Source: JAAXHB01 sp965221635
Lineage (GTDB): Bacteria > Actinomycetota > Acidimicrobiia > Acidimicrobiales > Aldehydirespiratoraceae
Direction of reading: 5' to 3'
NCBI GenBank assembly: GCA_965221635.1
Contig: OZ244902.1
Span: forward strand, 1,364,001-1,428,000
Length of the DNA: 64,000 nucleotides
The notes under the pieces are model-generated. The model made no database searches, was not told the origin of the DNA, and saw nothing but the letters and a program-made list of their open reading frames with translations. Shown here in pieces: positions 1-7,736 of the stretch. How positions within the stretch are numbered: the first letter of the stretch is position 1; each line of letters starts with the position of its first letter. The translations under genes were made by a program, and so were the position numbers.

Positions 1-2
1 GT

Positions 3-251
3 TCCACAGGGGTGCATCTGTTGTGGGTGTACGAGCGCACCGTTCCGCCGCTGGAGCTGCGACTCGACGACGTGCTCACCCACGCGGAAACCCGCCAAGG
101 CCCCCGGATGTTCCGCGCCTGGGGCGTGTCGGTGCTCAAGGAAATAGACGTGAAGGTGAACCCGTCCTACGGAGCGTGGGGAGTGATCCCCGAAACCGGC
201 GGAACCCCCACCGTGGTGGCAGTGGACCAAGTGCCACGCATCATCTCCTGA
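3..251 (+). CDS. C-terminal fragment of an unidentified protein, possibly a SurA/PrsA-type lipoprotein
   Basis: The reading frame is open from the left edge of the window to a TGA at 249-251, so only the last 82 or so residues are visible. The tail (…EIDVKVNPSYGAWG… then VVAVDQVPRIIS) resembles the end of actinobacterial SurA_N/PrsA-like foldase lipoproteins, which often finish with a 'VNPRYGxW' strand followed by a short Val-rich tail. That likeness is from memory and weak. The N-terminus, any signal peptide and any chaperone domain lie outside the window. A run of 14-bp tandem repeats begins about 50 bp after the stop. Confidence 0.45.
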   Translation, partial: STGVHLLWVYERTVPPLELRLDDVLTHAETRQGPRMFRAWGVSVLKEIDVKVNPSYGAWGVIPETGGTPTVVAVDQVPRIIS

Positions 252-302
252 CACCCACCACCCCGCCAGGGCGGTTCGGATCCGGCCTTGGTGAGTTCGC
301 CC

Positions 303-368
303 TGTGATCCAGCCGTTGTGATCCCGGCGTTGTGATCCAGCCGTTGTGTTCCGGCTCTTGTGCTCAGG
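303..368. repeat. 14-bp tandem repeat, about 4.7 copies
   Basis: Units at 303-316, 317-330, 331-344 and 345-358, plus a partial unit at 359-368, follow TGTGATCCAGCCGT with a few substitutions. The array lies between the stop of the first gene and the convergent CoA-transferase stop, so it sits in a 3'-3' spacer. Such arrays recur at gene ends in this window. Confidence 0.85.
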
Positions 369-372
369 AATG

Positions 373-1611
373 TCAGTCGGGGCCCGACCAGCATCCAACG
401 GCGCCCGAGTTGATCAGCCCGTTGATCTCGCCGGGATCCAGGCCGAGGCGTTCGGTGAGCACTTCGTTGGTGTGCTCGCCGAGCATCGGAGCGTGACGTT
501 GGGGCATCTCCCAGTCGCTCAGCTTCATGGGACTGGGCTGGTAGCGAACCTCACCCAGGGTGGGGTGGTGATAGGTCTGCACCATGCCCCTTGAGGCCAC
601 GTGAGGGTCTGCCAGCACCGCGGCCACGTCGTTGACCGGGCCAGAGGGAATGTCGAAGCGTTCAAGCAGTGCGGTGGCCTCACCGGTGGTTCGCGCCGAG
701 AACGCCCGCTGGAGTTCGCCCACCACGAAATCGCGGTTGGCCACCCGGGCGGCGTTGTCACAACAACGGGGATCGTCAACCAGGTCGGCGCGTTCGATGG
801 CTGCACAAAGGTTCCGCCAGAACTTCTCGTCGCGGGCGGCCACCACCACATGGCCGTCACTTGTGGCGAACGCCTGCCAGGGAACCATGTGCGAATGGGC
901 GCTGCCCTGACGGGTAACCGCCCGACCGGTGTTGAGATGGTCCAAGGCGTCGTAGGCCAACAGCGACACAAGCGAATCCAGCATGGACACATCCGCATGA
1001 ACACCCCGACCGCCGCCGCTGTTGCCTTCGCCGTCGCGTCGTGTGGGCAGGCCTCTGGCGGCCAGCGCCGCCAGCACCGAAATGCAGCCGTAGATCCCAC
1101 CGGCGAGGTCGGCCAGCGGCGTGCCCACCCGGCTGGGCGGGCCGTCGGGTTCGCCGGTGTAGTCCATGTGACCGCTGAAGGCCTGCACCACAAGATCAAA
1201 CGCCGCCTGGTGGCGCCGCGGGCCGGTCTCGCCGAACCCGGTGATCGTCACGGTGATGATGTCGGGATTGTGGCGGGTGAGGGTCTCATGGTCGATCCCG
1301 AGGCGGGCCATCACACCGGGCCGGAAGTTGTCCACCACCACGTCGGCGGTTTCCACAAGCCGGTACAGCAACTCCTTGCCGGCGCCGGTCTTCAGGTCGA
1401 GCACAACGCTCTTCTTGCCCCGGTTCATGAACAAATGGATGGCGCTCTCGTCGCCTAGGGGAGCGATCTTCGGGTTGCGGGCGGTGTCACCCCGAGGTGG
1501 TTCGATCTTGATCACCTCGGCGCCCAGGTCGGCCAGGATCGTGCCGCCGAACGTGCCGGCGATCACCTGACCCAACTCCAGCACGGTGACCCCCTCCAAC
1601 ATGGAGTTCAT
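373..1611 (-). CDS. CaiB/BaiF (family III) CoA-transferase
   Basis: Predicted 412-residue family III CoA-transferase, which moves CoA between carboxylic acids through an enzyme-bound anhydride. The N-terminus (LEGVTVLELGQVIAGTFGG, then LADLGAEVIKIEPP) is the classic CaiB opening. The family motif NRGKKSVVLDLK follows, then the region VVVDNFRPGVMARLG, and the length is typical. The frame is open a further 86 codons upstream, but that extension overlaps the preceding gene and has out-of-frame composition, so ATG at 1611 (or 1602) is preferred. It is last in a minus-strand operon with an oxidoreductase, a CitE-like lyase and a cyclase. In the mesaconate/citramalate branch of the 3-hydroxypropionate bicycle a CaiB-type enzyme (Mct) works beside a MaoC-like hydratase and a CitE-like lyase, and both are present here. 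The true substrate is unknown. Confidence 0.88.
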   Translation of the reverse strand: MNSMLEGVTVLELGQVIAGTFGGTILADLGAEVIKIEPPRGDTARNPKIAPLGDESAIHLFMNRGKKSVVLDLKTGAGKELLYRLVETADVVVDNFRPGVMARLGIDHETLTRHNPDIITVTITGFGETGPRRHQAAFDLVVQAFSGHMDYTGEPDGPPSRVGTPLADLAGGIYGCISVLAALAARGLPTRRDGEGNSGGGRGVHADVSMLDSLVSLLAYDALDHLNTGRAVTRQGSAHSHMVPWQAFATSDGHVVVAARDEKFWRNLCAAIERADLVDDPRCCDNAARVANRDFVVGELQRAFSARTTGEATALLERFDIPSGPVNDVAAVLADPHVASRGMVQTYHHPTLGEVRYQPSPMKLSDWEMPQRHAPMLGEHTNEVLTERLGLDPGEINGLINSGAVGCWSGPD

Positions 1612-1657
1612 GGTGAACCGTCCGGCCCGAGCGGCTGCGTGGGCTTGTTGCGCAGGG

Positions 1658-2755
1658 TCACAAGCCCCAGGTGACGGGCACCACTTCGCCGGTTCGGGCC
1701 GAGTCGTCCACCGCTCGTGACACCCGCAGCACATCAAGCCCGTCACGTCCGGTGGCCAGGATCGGATCGGTGCGGTTCTGTCCCACGCTGTTGATGAACG
1801 CGTGGGTTTCCTCCTGCATTGCGCCGAAATGCTCCCCCAGGGCCCAGTCACCGGGCATGTACGAACCAAGCAGCGCCACGTTCATGGACACATCGGGGGT
1901 GTAGGGCGCAGGCACGGGTTGACGGCTGGCCATCATCACGTCGCGGTGGTCGTCTCGCACGCTGATCACGCCCTGGCGACCGAACAGCTCGAAGTCCATG
2001 GTGGCCACGTACGCCGGCCAGAACTCGGGCAATTCCCAGCTCACTCCAAGGTTCGCCACGGTGCCGTCACCGAAGTCCAACACGCACCACGTGGAATCGG
2101 GCGCGCCGTACGTGTCGTGAATCGCCCCCTTGGCCCCCGCCGCGTAGGCCGACACCGGCTTGCGCCCAGGCAGGTACCACATCAGCAGGTCGAACAGGTA
2201 GGTCATCGTGTTCACCGACGGTGTGGTGGTGCCCGCACGCGAGATCACCGACCGGGCCACGGCCTCGGTGAGGTAGATGGTGGCCTTGGCGCTGGTCACA
2301 TGGCCCACGTACCCCTGATTCACGTGCTCCTTGATGGCCAGGTAGCGGCGCCTGAACCGTTGCGTGAACCCGGTGTAGATCCTCACGCCGTACTCGTCGC
2401 CCGCGGCGAGCAGCTTCTCGGCTTCGTCGGGCAGGATCGTGAGCGGTTTCTCCACCAGCACCGCCCTGCGAGCACCCACCGCCGCGATGGCGGGGTCGTA
2501 ATGCGAGTCCTCGGTGGAGGCCACGATCACCGCGCCCACCCTCGGGTGGCTCACCAACTCCTCGGCGCTGGTGCTCCACATGTCGGCCTCACACGCCGCG
2601 GCGAGCGTTCGGGCCTTCTCCTCGTGGATGTCGCACACCGCCAGAAAGTCCACGCTTGGGTGACGGTGAGCGATGTGGGCCCGCAACGTGCCGATCGATC
2701 CGGCGCCGATCACCGCCACTCCAACACCATCGGAAATGAACCGGCTTCTTGTCAT
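1658..2755 (-). CDS. Gfo/Idh/MocA family NAD(P)-dependent oxidoreductase
   Basis: 365-residue protein with an N-terminal Rossmann fold (VAVIGAGSIGTLRA, residues about 12-25). The family EKP motif is seen in VLVEKPLT, where the Lys is the usual catalytic residue, and a C-terminal alpha/beta dimerisation domain follows. Members oxidise or reduce sugars, inositols and related polyols. ATG at 2755 is preceded by an AGGGAGA ribosome site. It ends 46 bp before the CoA-transferase start and begins 46 bp after the lyase, so the genes are probably co-transcribed. A sugar-type oxidoreductase among CoA-ester enzymes is unusual, and a second family member lies at 21301-22314. Substrate not predictable. 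Confidence 0.88.
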   Translation of the reverse strand: MTRSRFISDGVGVAVIGAGSIGTLRAHIAHRHPSVDFLAVCDIHEEKARTLAAACEADMWSTSAEELVSHPRVGAVIVASTEDSHYDPAIAAVGARRAVLVEKPLTILPDEAEKLLAAGDEYGVRIYTGFTQRFRRRYLAIKEHVNQGYVGHVTSAKATIYLTEAVARSVISRAGTTTPSVNTMTYLFDLLMWYLPGRKPVSAYAAGAKGAIHDTYGAPDSTWCVLDFGDGTVANLGVSWELPEFWPAYVATMDFELFGRQGVISVRDDHRDVMMASRQPVPAPYTPDVSMNVALLGSYMPGDWALGEHFGAMQEETHAFINSVGQNRTDPILATGRDGLDVLRVSRAVDDSARTGEVVPVTWGL

Positions 2756-2801
2756 GGCTGTCTCCCTTGCAGTTCGCCGCGGGTGGTGGTTTCGGCTCGC
2801 T

Positions 2802-3704
2802 TCATGTGGTCGTTTCGGCTTCGGCGGGCGCGGACTGGGCGTTGCGGGCGCGGGCCAGCACGGTGCGGGCCACCCGTGCCACGGCGTAGTCCACCATCCG
2901 CCCGTCCACCGAGATTGACGCTTCGCCTCGCTCCAGGGCGGCTTCGAAGGCTTCGAGGATGCGGCGCTGATGGGCCACCTCCTCGGGCGAGGGCGTGAAC
3001 ACGTCGTGGATCACCGGGATCTGCGCCGGATGGATGGCCACCTTTCCCACGTACCCGCAGCGCCTGGCGAGTTCGCATTCGGTGCGCAACCCGTCGAGGT
3101 TGCGGAAGTCCATGAACACGGCCTCCATCGGGTGTTCCACCCCTGCGGCGCGGGCGTCGAGCAGCACCTTGGCGCGGGCGTGAGCCAGCCCGGTGCCCTC
3201 CGGTGTCCACTCCACGCCGAGGTCGGCCACGAGGTCTCCCTGCTCGCCGCTGCCGAACAGCACCGCCTGCACCCGTGAGCTGCTGCGCGCCATGTGGTAG
3301 GTGCAGCGCACCCCGAGCCCGCTTTCGATCAACGGCACGATCACGGTGGCCCCCGGCTCGCGGCCTGCCGAGATCTCCAGGGCCGTGAGCGCGCCGTCGA
3401 GGCTGCGCACCAGTCCCGGATCTTCCGCCTTCGGCACGATCACCCCTGCCACCCCGGCTGTGGCCGCGGCCACCACGTCATGCCAGAAGTACTCGGTGGT
3501 GGCGGCGTTGGTGCGCACAAAATAGGGAACCGCCGACTCCGGAAGGTCTCCCAAACCGGCGCGGGCAGTGGCCTTCTGATCGGCCGCCACTGCGTCCTCA
3601 AGATCCACGATCACCGCGTCGGCGCCGCTGCGGCCGGCCTTGGCTATCAGGTCGGGGCGATGACCCGGGGTGAAGATCATCGACCTCAGGGCTGTCATCT
3701 GCAT
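2802..3704 (-). CDS. CitE-like HpcH/HpaI family acyl-CoA lyase
   Basis: 300-residue TIM-barrel protein of the citrate lyase beta/malyl-CoA lyase family. It opens with LRSMIFTPGHRPDLIAKA and GADAVIVDLEDAV, the CitE signature. It keeps the acidic residues expected for Mg2+ and substrate (VIVPLIESGLG and the LFGSGEQGDLVADLG loop). Stand-alone CitE-like proteins cleave 3-hydroxy-acyl-CoAs such as malyl-, methylmalyl- or citramalyl-CoA into acetyl-CoA plus an oxo acid. A strong AAGGAGG site precedes ATG 3704. Together with the nearby MaoC pair, acyl-CoA dehydrogenase and CoA-transferase it could close a pathway yielding acetyl-CoA and pyruvate or glyoxylate. Family is firm; substrate is inference. 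Confidence 0.88.
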   Translation of the reverse strand: MQMTALRSMIFTPGHRPDLIAKAGRSGADAVIVDLEDAVAADQKATARAGLGDLPESAVPYFVRTNAATTEYFWHDVVAAATAGVAGVIVPKAEDPGLVRSLDGALTALEISAGREPGATVIVPLIESGLGVRCTYHMARSSSRVQAVLFGSGEQGDLVADLGVEWTPEGTGLAHARAKVLLDARAAGVEHPMEAVFMDFRNLDGLRTECELARRCGYVGKVAIHPAQIPVIHDVFTPSPEEVAHQRRILEAFEAALERGEASISVDGRMVDYAVARVARTVLARARNAQSAPAEAETTT

Positions 3705-3779
3705 CTGCCAATCCTCCTTCAGCGGCCAATCCTCGGTGAACGGCCCGATCAGTCGGCGTGCGTGCTCTCGGTGCGCGGC

Positions 3780-3834
3780 TGTTTCAGCGTTGTTTCAGCG
3801 TTGATTCACCGTTGTGTCACCGTTGTGTCACCGT
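3780..3834. repeat. 11-bp tandem repeat, five copies
   Basis: Two copies of TGTTTCAGCGT (3780-3790, 3791-3801), then TGATTCACCGT (3802-3812), then two copies of TGTGTCACCGT (3813-3823, 3824-3834). They fill most of the 136-bp gap between the cyclase stop and the lyase start inside the minus-strand operon. An 11-bp unit would shift frame if translated, which fits a non-coding location. Confidence 0.88.
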
Positions 3835-3840
3835 TACCGG

Positions 3841-4848
3841 CTACTTCACGGCCATCGGGTTCAGCGGCGAGCCCACCGCGCGGGTGAACGGCAGCGGAGG
3901 GCCGCAGAAAAAGAACTCGTACACCCCGTCGGAGGCGCAGTCCTCGGCCAGCGGATCCAGATCGAATATCTCACCCACCCACAAGCCCATGTACACGATG
4001 GTGATGATGTGCAAGGGCTGGTTGGTGTCCGGGGTCTCGTTGGGCCGCACCTCGAAACCCCAGGTGTCGGTGGCCACCGCCGCGATCTCGTTGTCGGCAA
4101 TCCAGTCCACGCTCGCCAGGCCCAAACCGGCTGCGTCGCCGCCGGCATAGTCACCCCATGAGCCCCGGTGGCGCACCTGAGTCATGGCGCCAGTGCGCAC
4201 AAAAACGTGGTCACCGGTGCCCACGCTCACCCCGCCGTGCGCGGCGGCCTCGTCGAGGTCGGCGCCGCTGATCGCGTAACCCGGCTCCAGCCACGAGACT
4301 CCCTTGGCGGCGGCCACGTCGAGCAGCACACCCCTGCCGGTCATCGCCCCGGACGCCTGGCGAACCGAGTTCTTCATGGCGCCCTTGCTGCTCACCTGCG
4401 CAGCGGAGAACCCGTTGTAGATGCGATCCTCGAACACCACGTGACCAAGCGCGTCCCACTGCGTGCCGCACTGCAACGGCATGATGATGATGTCGTCGGT
4501 GCCCCGAAAATGGCGATCCACGCCCCCGTAGAAGTCACGCACCGACGTGCCCGCAATCGCGTCGGCGCCGTCACGGATCATCAGGTGAATGGGATTGAAA
4601 CGACCGAGGCTGCCGGTTTGTGGGCCGGCATCGTCATAAGGCAGACCCATCGAGATCGCCTTGCCCTGTTTGATCAGCGCGGCGGCGGCCGCCACGTGTT
4701 GCGGGGTGACGTGGTTGAGCGTTCCCTGCTGGTCGTCGTCGCCCCAGCGTCCCCAGTTGGACACCCGAGCCGACAACGCCCGCACGGTTTCGATGTTGGG
4801 GTTGGCCAAGCTGGTGACCCCGGAGCGTGCTGAGGTTGTTTCGGTCAT
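3841..4848 (-). CDS. Cyclase-family (kynurenine-formamidase-like) hydrolase
   Basis: 335-residue protein of the bacterial 'cyclase' family (PF04199-type), metal-dependent hydrolases related to KynB formamidase and to enzymes opening lactone or amide bonds. The region LQCGTQWDALGH matches the family metal site, HxGTHxDxxxH in KynB, with Cys and Gln at the first positions as in the longer cyclase subfamily. The conserved tail VDWIADNEIAAVATDTWGFEV is also typical of that subfamily. It is first in the minus-strand operon and its promoter must lie in the divergent region 4849-5080. The physiological substrate of this subfamily is usually unknown. Confidence 0.82.
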   Translation of the reverse strand: MTETTSARSGVTSLANPNIETVRALSARVSNWGRWGDDDQQGTLNHVTPQHVAAAAALIKQGKAISMGLPYDDAGPQTGSLGRFNPIHLMIRDGADAIAGTSVRDFYGGVDRHFRGTDDIIIMPLQCGTQWDALGHVVFEDRIYNGFSAAQVSSKGAMKNSVRQASGAMTGRGVLLDVAAAKGVSWLEPGYAISGADLDEAAAHGGVSVGTGDHVFVRTGAMTQVRHRGSWGDYAGGDAAGLGLASVDWIADNEIAAVATDTWGFEVRPNETPDTNQPLHIITIVYMGLWVGEIFDLDPLAEDCASDGVYEFFFCGPPLPFTRAVGSPLNPMAVK

Positions 4849-4935
4849 GTGGCATCGCCTCGCAGTTTTGATGTGATTTCAAATCAGCCTGTGTGAATCG
4901 GGCTTCAGTTGCACGGTCGTCAAGTCCAATTTTGC

Positions 4936-4950
4936 ATTATATATGATCCT
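4936..4950. promoter_or_regulatory. AT-rich promoter/operator element between divergent operons
   Basis: ATTATATATGATCCT stands out in GC-rich surroundings. It contains a good -10-like TATGAT (4942-4947) oriented toward the acyl-CoA dehydrogenase gene. ATATGAT and TGATCCT also occur in the element at 8545-8575, and ATATATGAT is shared with the element at 15617. It may be a half site for the same regulator or simply a related -10 region. The rest of the 232-bp divergent spacer shows no other clear signal. Confidence 0.45.
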
Positions 4951-5080
4951 TGAGGTGGGGACTTTGCTGAAGGCCTCGCCCAGATGTCGAGGCCGAGCAC
5001 GGCGTGATGCGGCATGCGGCGCAGGTCGATCAGCCTCGGGATGTGAGAATTGAACGTCGATGTTGAGGAGCACAGAACCA

Positions 5081-6385
5081 ATGTCTGTTGAAACCGGGCC
5101 TGTTGATACTGGGCCCTCTGATACTGGGCCCTCTGATACTGGGCCCTCTGATACTGGGCCCTCTGATACTGGGCCCTCTGATACTGGGCCCTCTGATACT
5201 GGGCCCTCTGATACTGGGCCCTCTGATACTGGGCCCTCTGATACTGGCGTGGAGTTGACCAGCGAACAGGTGATGTTCCGCGACGCGGTTCGGGACTTCT
5301 GTCGCCGCGAGATCACCCGGCAATACGTTCGCGAATGCGACAGCGAGCGTCGCCCGCCACACGAGGTGTACGAGAAGCTGGGGCGCATGGGTTGGCTCGG
5401 TGTGAACATTCCCGAGCAGTACGGCGGTTCCGGTGGCGGGGCCACCGAGGTGGCAATTCTGCTCGAGGAACTCGGACACGCTTTTTTGGATTTGGCTTTC
5501 TGGGTGTTCCGGGCGGTCACCTGGGGTGGCCTGGCGATATCGCGCGACGGGCCCGAGGAGCTGCGCCGAGAGGTGCTCCCGAGGATCGCGGATGGCTCCA
5601 GATCGGTGTGCTACTCGCTCACCGAGCCCGACGCCGGATCCGACGCTGCATCCATTTCGCTCACCGCCACCGAGGCGGACGACCACTTCGTGCTCAACGG
5701 CCAGAAGGTGTTCACCTCGGGGTTCAAGGTGAGCCACTACGACCTTGTCGCCGCCCGAACCAGCTCCGAAGGCCCCAAGCACCACGGCATCAACAACTTC
5801 CTGGTGGACACCGACTCGCCGGGAATCACCTGGACCCCGATGGAGACACTGGGGCACTGGCCGCTGGGAACCGCCCACGTGTTCTTCGACAACGTGAAGG
5901 TGCCCAAGACAAGGATGCTCGGCACCTTGCATCAGGGGTGGCGCGACAACGCCGTGTACCTGCGCTACGAGCGGCTTTGTTTGAGCGCGGCTCGAACGGG
6001 CGCTGCTCGGGCGGCTCTGGAGGACGCGGTTCAGTACGCCCTCGAAAGGCAGCAGTTCGGGCGCCCTATCTCGAAGTTCCAGGCCGTGAGCCACCGTCTC
6101 GCCACCATGCAGATGCAAACCGAGATCTGTCAGATGCTGGTGCGGCGTTACGCCCGCCGCCTTGATCGTGGCGAGGCCACCGTGCGTGATGCGGCCATCT
6201 TGAAGCTGTACGTGTGCGAGGCATACAAGGAGGTGGCCGACCAGGGCCTGCAGGTTCTGGGTGGCTACGGCTACACCATGGAATACGACCTGCAGCGCCA
6301 CTACCGCGAATCACGCCTGGGGGTGATAGGAGCGGGCACATCGGACATCCAGCGCAACATCATCGCCAAGTCCATGGGCCTGTAG
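5081..6385 (+). CDS. Acyl-CoA dehydrogenase with an N-terminal SDTGP repeat tail
   Basis: 434-residue FAD-dependent acyl-CoA dehydrogenase, introducing an alpha-beta double bond into an acyl-CoA. ATG 5081 is chosen because GAGGAG (5065-5070) lies 10 bp upstream; ATG 5060 would add seven residues. Residues about 4-56 are a low-complexity tail of repeated (S/V)DTGP units encoded by a 15-bp minisatellite. The enzyme proper starts at VELTSEQVMFRDAVRDFCRR. Family motifs include CYSLTEPDAGSDA and GGYGYTMEYDLQR. The usual catalytic Glu of the IYEGT loop is absent (VIGAGTSDIQ), but a Glu lies in YLRYERL (residue 297), the alternative base position of isovaleryl-CoA and long-chain dehydrogenases. It is followed by two MaoC-like genes. 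Substrate unknown; a methyl-branched or dicarboxylic acyl-CoA is plausible. Confidence 0.9.
   Translation: MSVETGPVDTGPSDTGPSDTGPSDTGPSDTGPSDTGPSDTGPSDTGPSDTGPSDTGVELTSEQVMFRDAVRDFCRREITRQYVRECDSERRPPHEVYEKLGRMGWLGVNIPEQYGGSGGGATEVAILLEELGHAFLDLAFWVFRAVTWGGLAISRDGPEELRREVLPRIADGSRSVCYSLTEPDAGSDAASISLTATEADDHFVLNGQKVFTSGFKVSHYDLVAARTSSEGPKHHGINNFLVDTDSPGITWTPMETLGHWPLGTAHVFFDNVKVPKTRMLGTLHQGWRDNAVYLRYERLCLSAARTGAARAALEDAVQYALERQQFGRPISKFQAVSHRLATMQMQTEICQMLVRRYARRLDRGEATVRDAAILKLYVCEAYKEVADQGLQVLGGYGYTMEYDLQRHYRESRLGVIGAGTSDIQRNIIAKSMGL
5104..5247. repeat. 15-bp in-frame minisatellite, 9.6 copies
   Basis: Nine complete, essentially identical units of TGATACTGGGCCCTC (5104-5238) and a nine-base partial unit encode DTGP(S) repeats at the N-terminus of the acyl-CoA dehydrogenase. 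The near-perfect identity of the copies implies recent expansion. Since 15 is divisible by 3, copy-number change would vary tail length without breaking the frame. Confidence 0.95.
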
Positions 6386-6397
6386 CAATCGACTCAC

Positions 6398-6433
6398 TGC
6401 AGCACTCGACGGGCCTGCAGCACTCGACGGGCC
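6398..6433. repeat. 18-bp direct repeat, two perfect copies
   Basis: TGCAGCACTCGACGGGCC occurs at 6398-6415 and 6416-6433, just after the dehydrogenase stop at 6383-6385. A diverged third copy overlaps the stop region (TGTAGCAATCGACTCAC, from 6381). The dehydrogenase gene thus has repeat arrays at both ends. Confidence 0.85.
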
Positions 6434-6529
6434 TGTAGTCGGTTGCCGCCACCGCAGTCCCGCAACGGCGCCCCAGCAAGGTGTACATCAAGGCGCGGGG
6501 CGCGGCATCATGGGCACAAGGAGAACCAC

Positions 6530-7018
6530 ATGAGCATGATCACCGACGACGCCCGACTCTGGGCGGCGAAGCCCTTCGAGGCCCGGGAGTTTCGGGTGAG
6601 CCGCACCGACATCCGTCGCTTCGCCGATGCGATAGGAGCGTCCGATCCGGTTCACCACCACACCGCCGCGGCCCGTGACGCCGGCTACCCCGACCTCTTG
6701 GCGCCGCCGTACTTTCCCTACGTGATCCGGATGCACGTGGCTCACCTCGGTGGCCGTGATCGCATCACCGCGGATGGTTCACCCGCCGAGGAGGTGCCAC
6801 CGATCGCAGCCACACGGGCCATGGCAGGCGAAACGGAGATCTCCTTTGGCGATCCGGTGTTTGCCGGTGACACCATCACCTTGCACAAACAAATCGACGA
6901 CCTCTACGAGAAGCAGGGCAGATCCGGGCCGATGGCCTTCGTGAAGACCAGGTTCTCGTTCCGCAACCAGCACGACCGCATGGTGATGCGCGAAGTGTTC
7001 ACCAGGATCTACCGATGA
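6530..7018 (+). CDS. MaoC-like N-terminal (FAS1-type) hydratase subunit
   Basis: 162-residue hot-dog-fold protein like the N-terminal half of two-part hydratases (the 'FAS1-like dehydratase' domain). The opening FRVSRTDIRRFADAIG and the GASDPVHHH segment are characteristic. ATG 6530 has AAGGAG at 6518-6523; an upstream in-frame ATG lacks a good site. It overlaps the next gene by ATGA, so the two are translationally coupled and probably form a heteromer with one active site. In mesaconyl-C4-CoA hydratase, itaconyl-CoA hydratase and HTD2 enzymes the two halves are one chain; here they are split. Role: probably hydration of the enoyl-CoA made by the upstream dehydrogenase. Confidence 0.8.
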   Translation: MSMITDDARLWAAKPFEAREFRVSRTDIRRFADAIGASDPVHHHTAAARDAGYPDLLAPPYFPYVIRMHVAHLGGRDRITADGSPAEEVPPIAATRAMAGETEISFGDPVFAGDTITLHKQIDDLYEKQGRSGPMAFVKTRFSFRNQHDRMVMREVFTRIYR

Positions 7019-7554
7019 GCACCCACCCTGAACACGCCGACACTTCGGCCGCGCAAGGCGACGAACCCTTGGCCCTGTCGGCGGACGGTTCCCACGACGG
7101 TTCTGACGACGGTTCCGAAGAAGACACGAGCGCCGTGTTGGCGTGGGGGGTCGTTCCCGAGGTGGGTGAGGAGATTCCCGTGCTGGTGCGCGAACCCGAC
7201 GAGGTTGCGCTGTTCATGTTCAGCGCCGCGGCGTGGCTGATTCACCGCGTGCACTACGACCATCCCTTCACCACAGGCCACGACAAGCACGCCGGGTTGT
7301 TGGTACACGGCCCGTTGCAGGGCGCCTGGATGCTGCAGGCAGTCACGGATTGGCTGGGTTCGGGGGTGCGACCGCGATCGGTGCGCTACCGCCACCTCGC
7401 GCCGGCCTACGCCGGTGAGACCATCGAGTGCGGCGGCAAGGTCACCGTGTCGTCGCCCAACGAGGGTTACTTCGAGGCCAACCTTTGGGTTCGCAAGGCC
7501 GACGGCACCGTCACCACCACCGGCCACGGAGCGTTCCTGATCGGCACCGACTAG
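7015..7554 (+). CDS. MaoC-like C-terminal hydratase subunit
   Basis: 179-residue second hot-dog protein, start ATG 7015 overlapping the previous stop. Residues about 1-45 are an acidic Ser/Asp-rich leader. The domain that follows has HRVHYDHPFTTGH, LLVHGPLQGAWML and VRYRHLAPAYAGETI, as in the C-terminal half of mesaconyl-C4-CoA/HTD2-type hydratases, where the HxxYD region supplies catalytic residues. With the preceding subunit it should form the complete hydratase. Coupling to an acyl-CoA dehydrogenase upstream and a divergent CitE-like lyase suggests dehydrogenation, hydration, then C-C cleavage. Confidence 0.8.
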   Translation: MSTHPEHADTSAAQGDEPLALSADGSHDGSDDGSEEDTSAVLAWGVVPEVGEEIPVLVREPDEVALFMFSAAAWLIHRVHYDHPFTTGHDKHAGLLVHGPLQGAWMLQAVTDWLGSGVRPRSVRYRHLAPAYAGETIECGGKVTVSSPNEGYFEANLWVRKADGTVTTTGHGAFLIGTD

Positions 7555-7626
7555 GCCACAAGCCGGGTGCGCCTGTCATGTCGGGTCGCGGCGTTTGCTC
7601 ACGGGCCCCAACCGGATCTCGTCGAC

Positions 7627-7710
7627 GGGGCCTCACATTGCCCAAGGCCTCACATTGCTCAAGGCCTGACATTGCTCACGGCATGACACTGCCCGGGGCC
7701 TGAGTTGCTC
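7627..7710. repeat. 17-bp tandem repeat, five imperfect copies
   Basis: Units at 7627-7643, 7644-7660, 7661-7677 and 7678-7694 and a 16-bp unit at 7695-7710 follow AAGGCCTCACATTGCTC with substitutions. They lie in the 182-bp spacer between the converging hydratase and ABC ATPase genes. No clear hairpin terminator was seen there. Confidence 0.85.
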
Positions 7711-7736
7711 GGGGCCGCACACAGCCCCGGGGGTTG

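Noticed and set aside
1612..1869. N-terminal extension of the CoA-transferase
   Set aside because: The extra 86 codons overlap the oxidoreductase gene and do not resemble any CaiB-family N-terminus, which begins normally near 1602-1611.
5104..5247. Possible CRISPR array
   Set aside because: Units are contiguous 15-mers with no variable spacers and lie in frame within a gene. No cas genes are present. The other tandem arrays fail for the same reasons.
5104..5247. On/off phase variation of the acyl-CoA dehydrogenase by repeat slippage
   Set aside because: The 15-bp unit keeps the frame, so slippage would change tail length but not switch the gene off.
5030..6301. Minus-strand open frame with SIRGP repeats opposite the acyl-CoA dehydrogenase gene
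   Set aside because: The repeats are just the minisatellite read backwards; there is no ribosome site or domain, and the plus strand encodes a clear enzyme.
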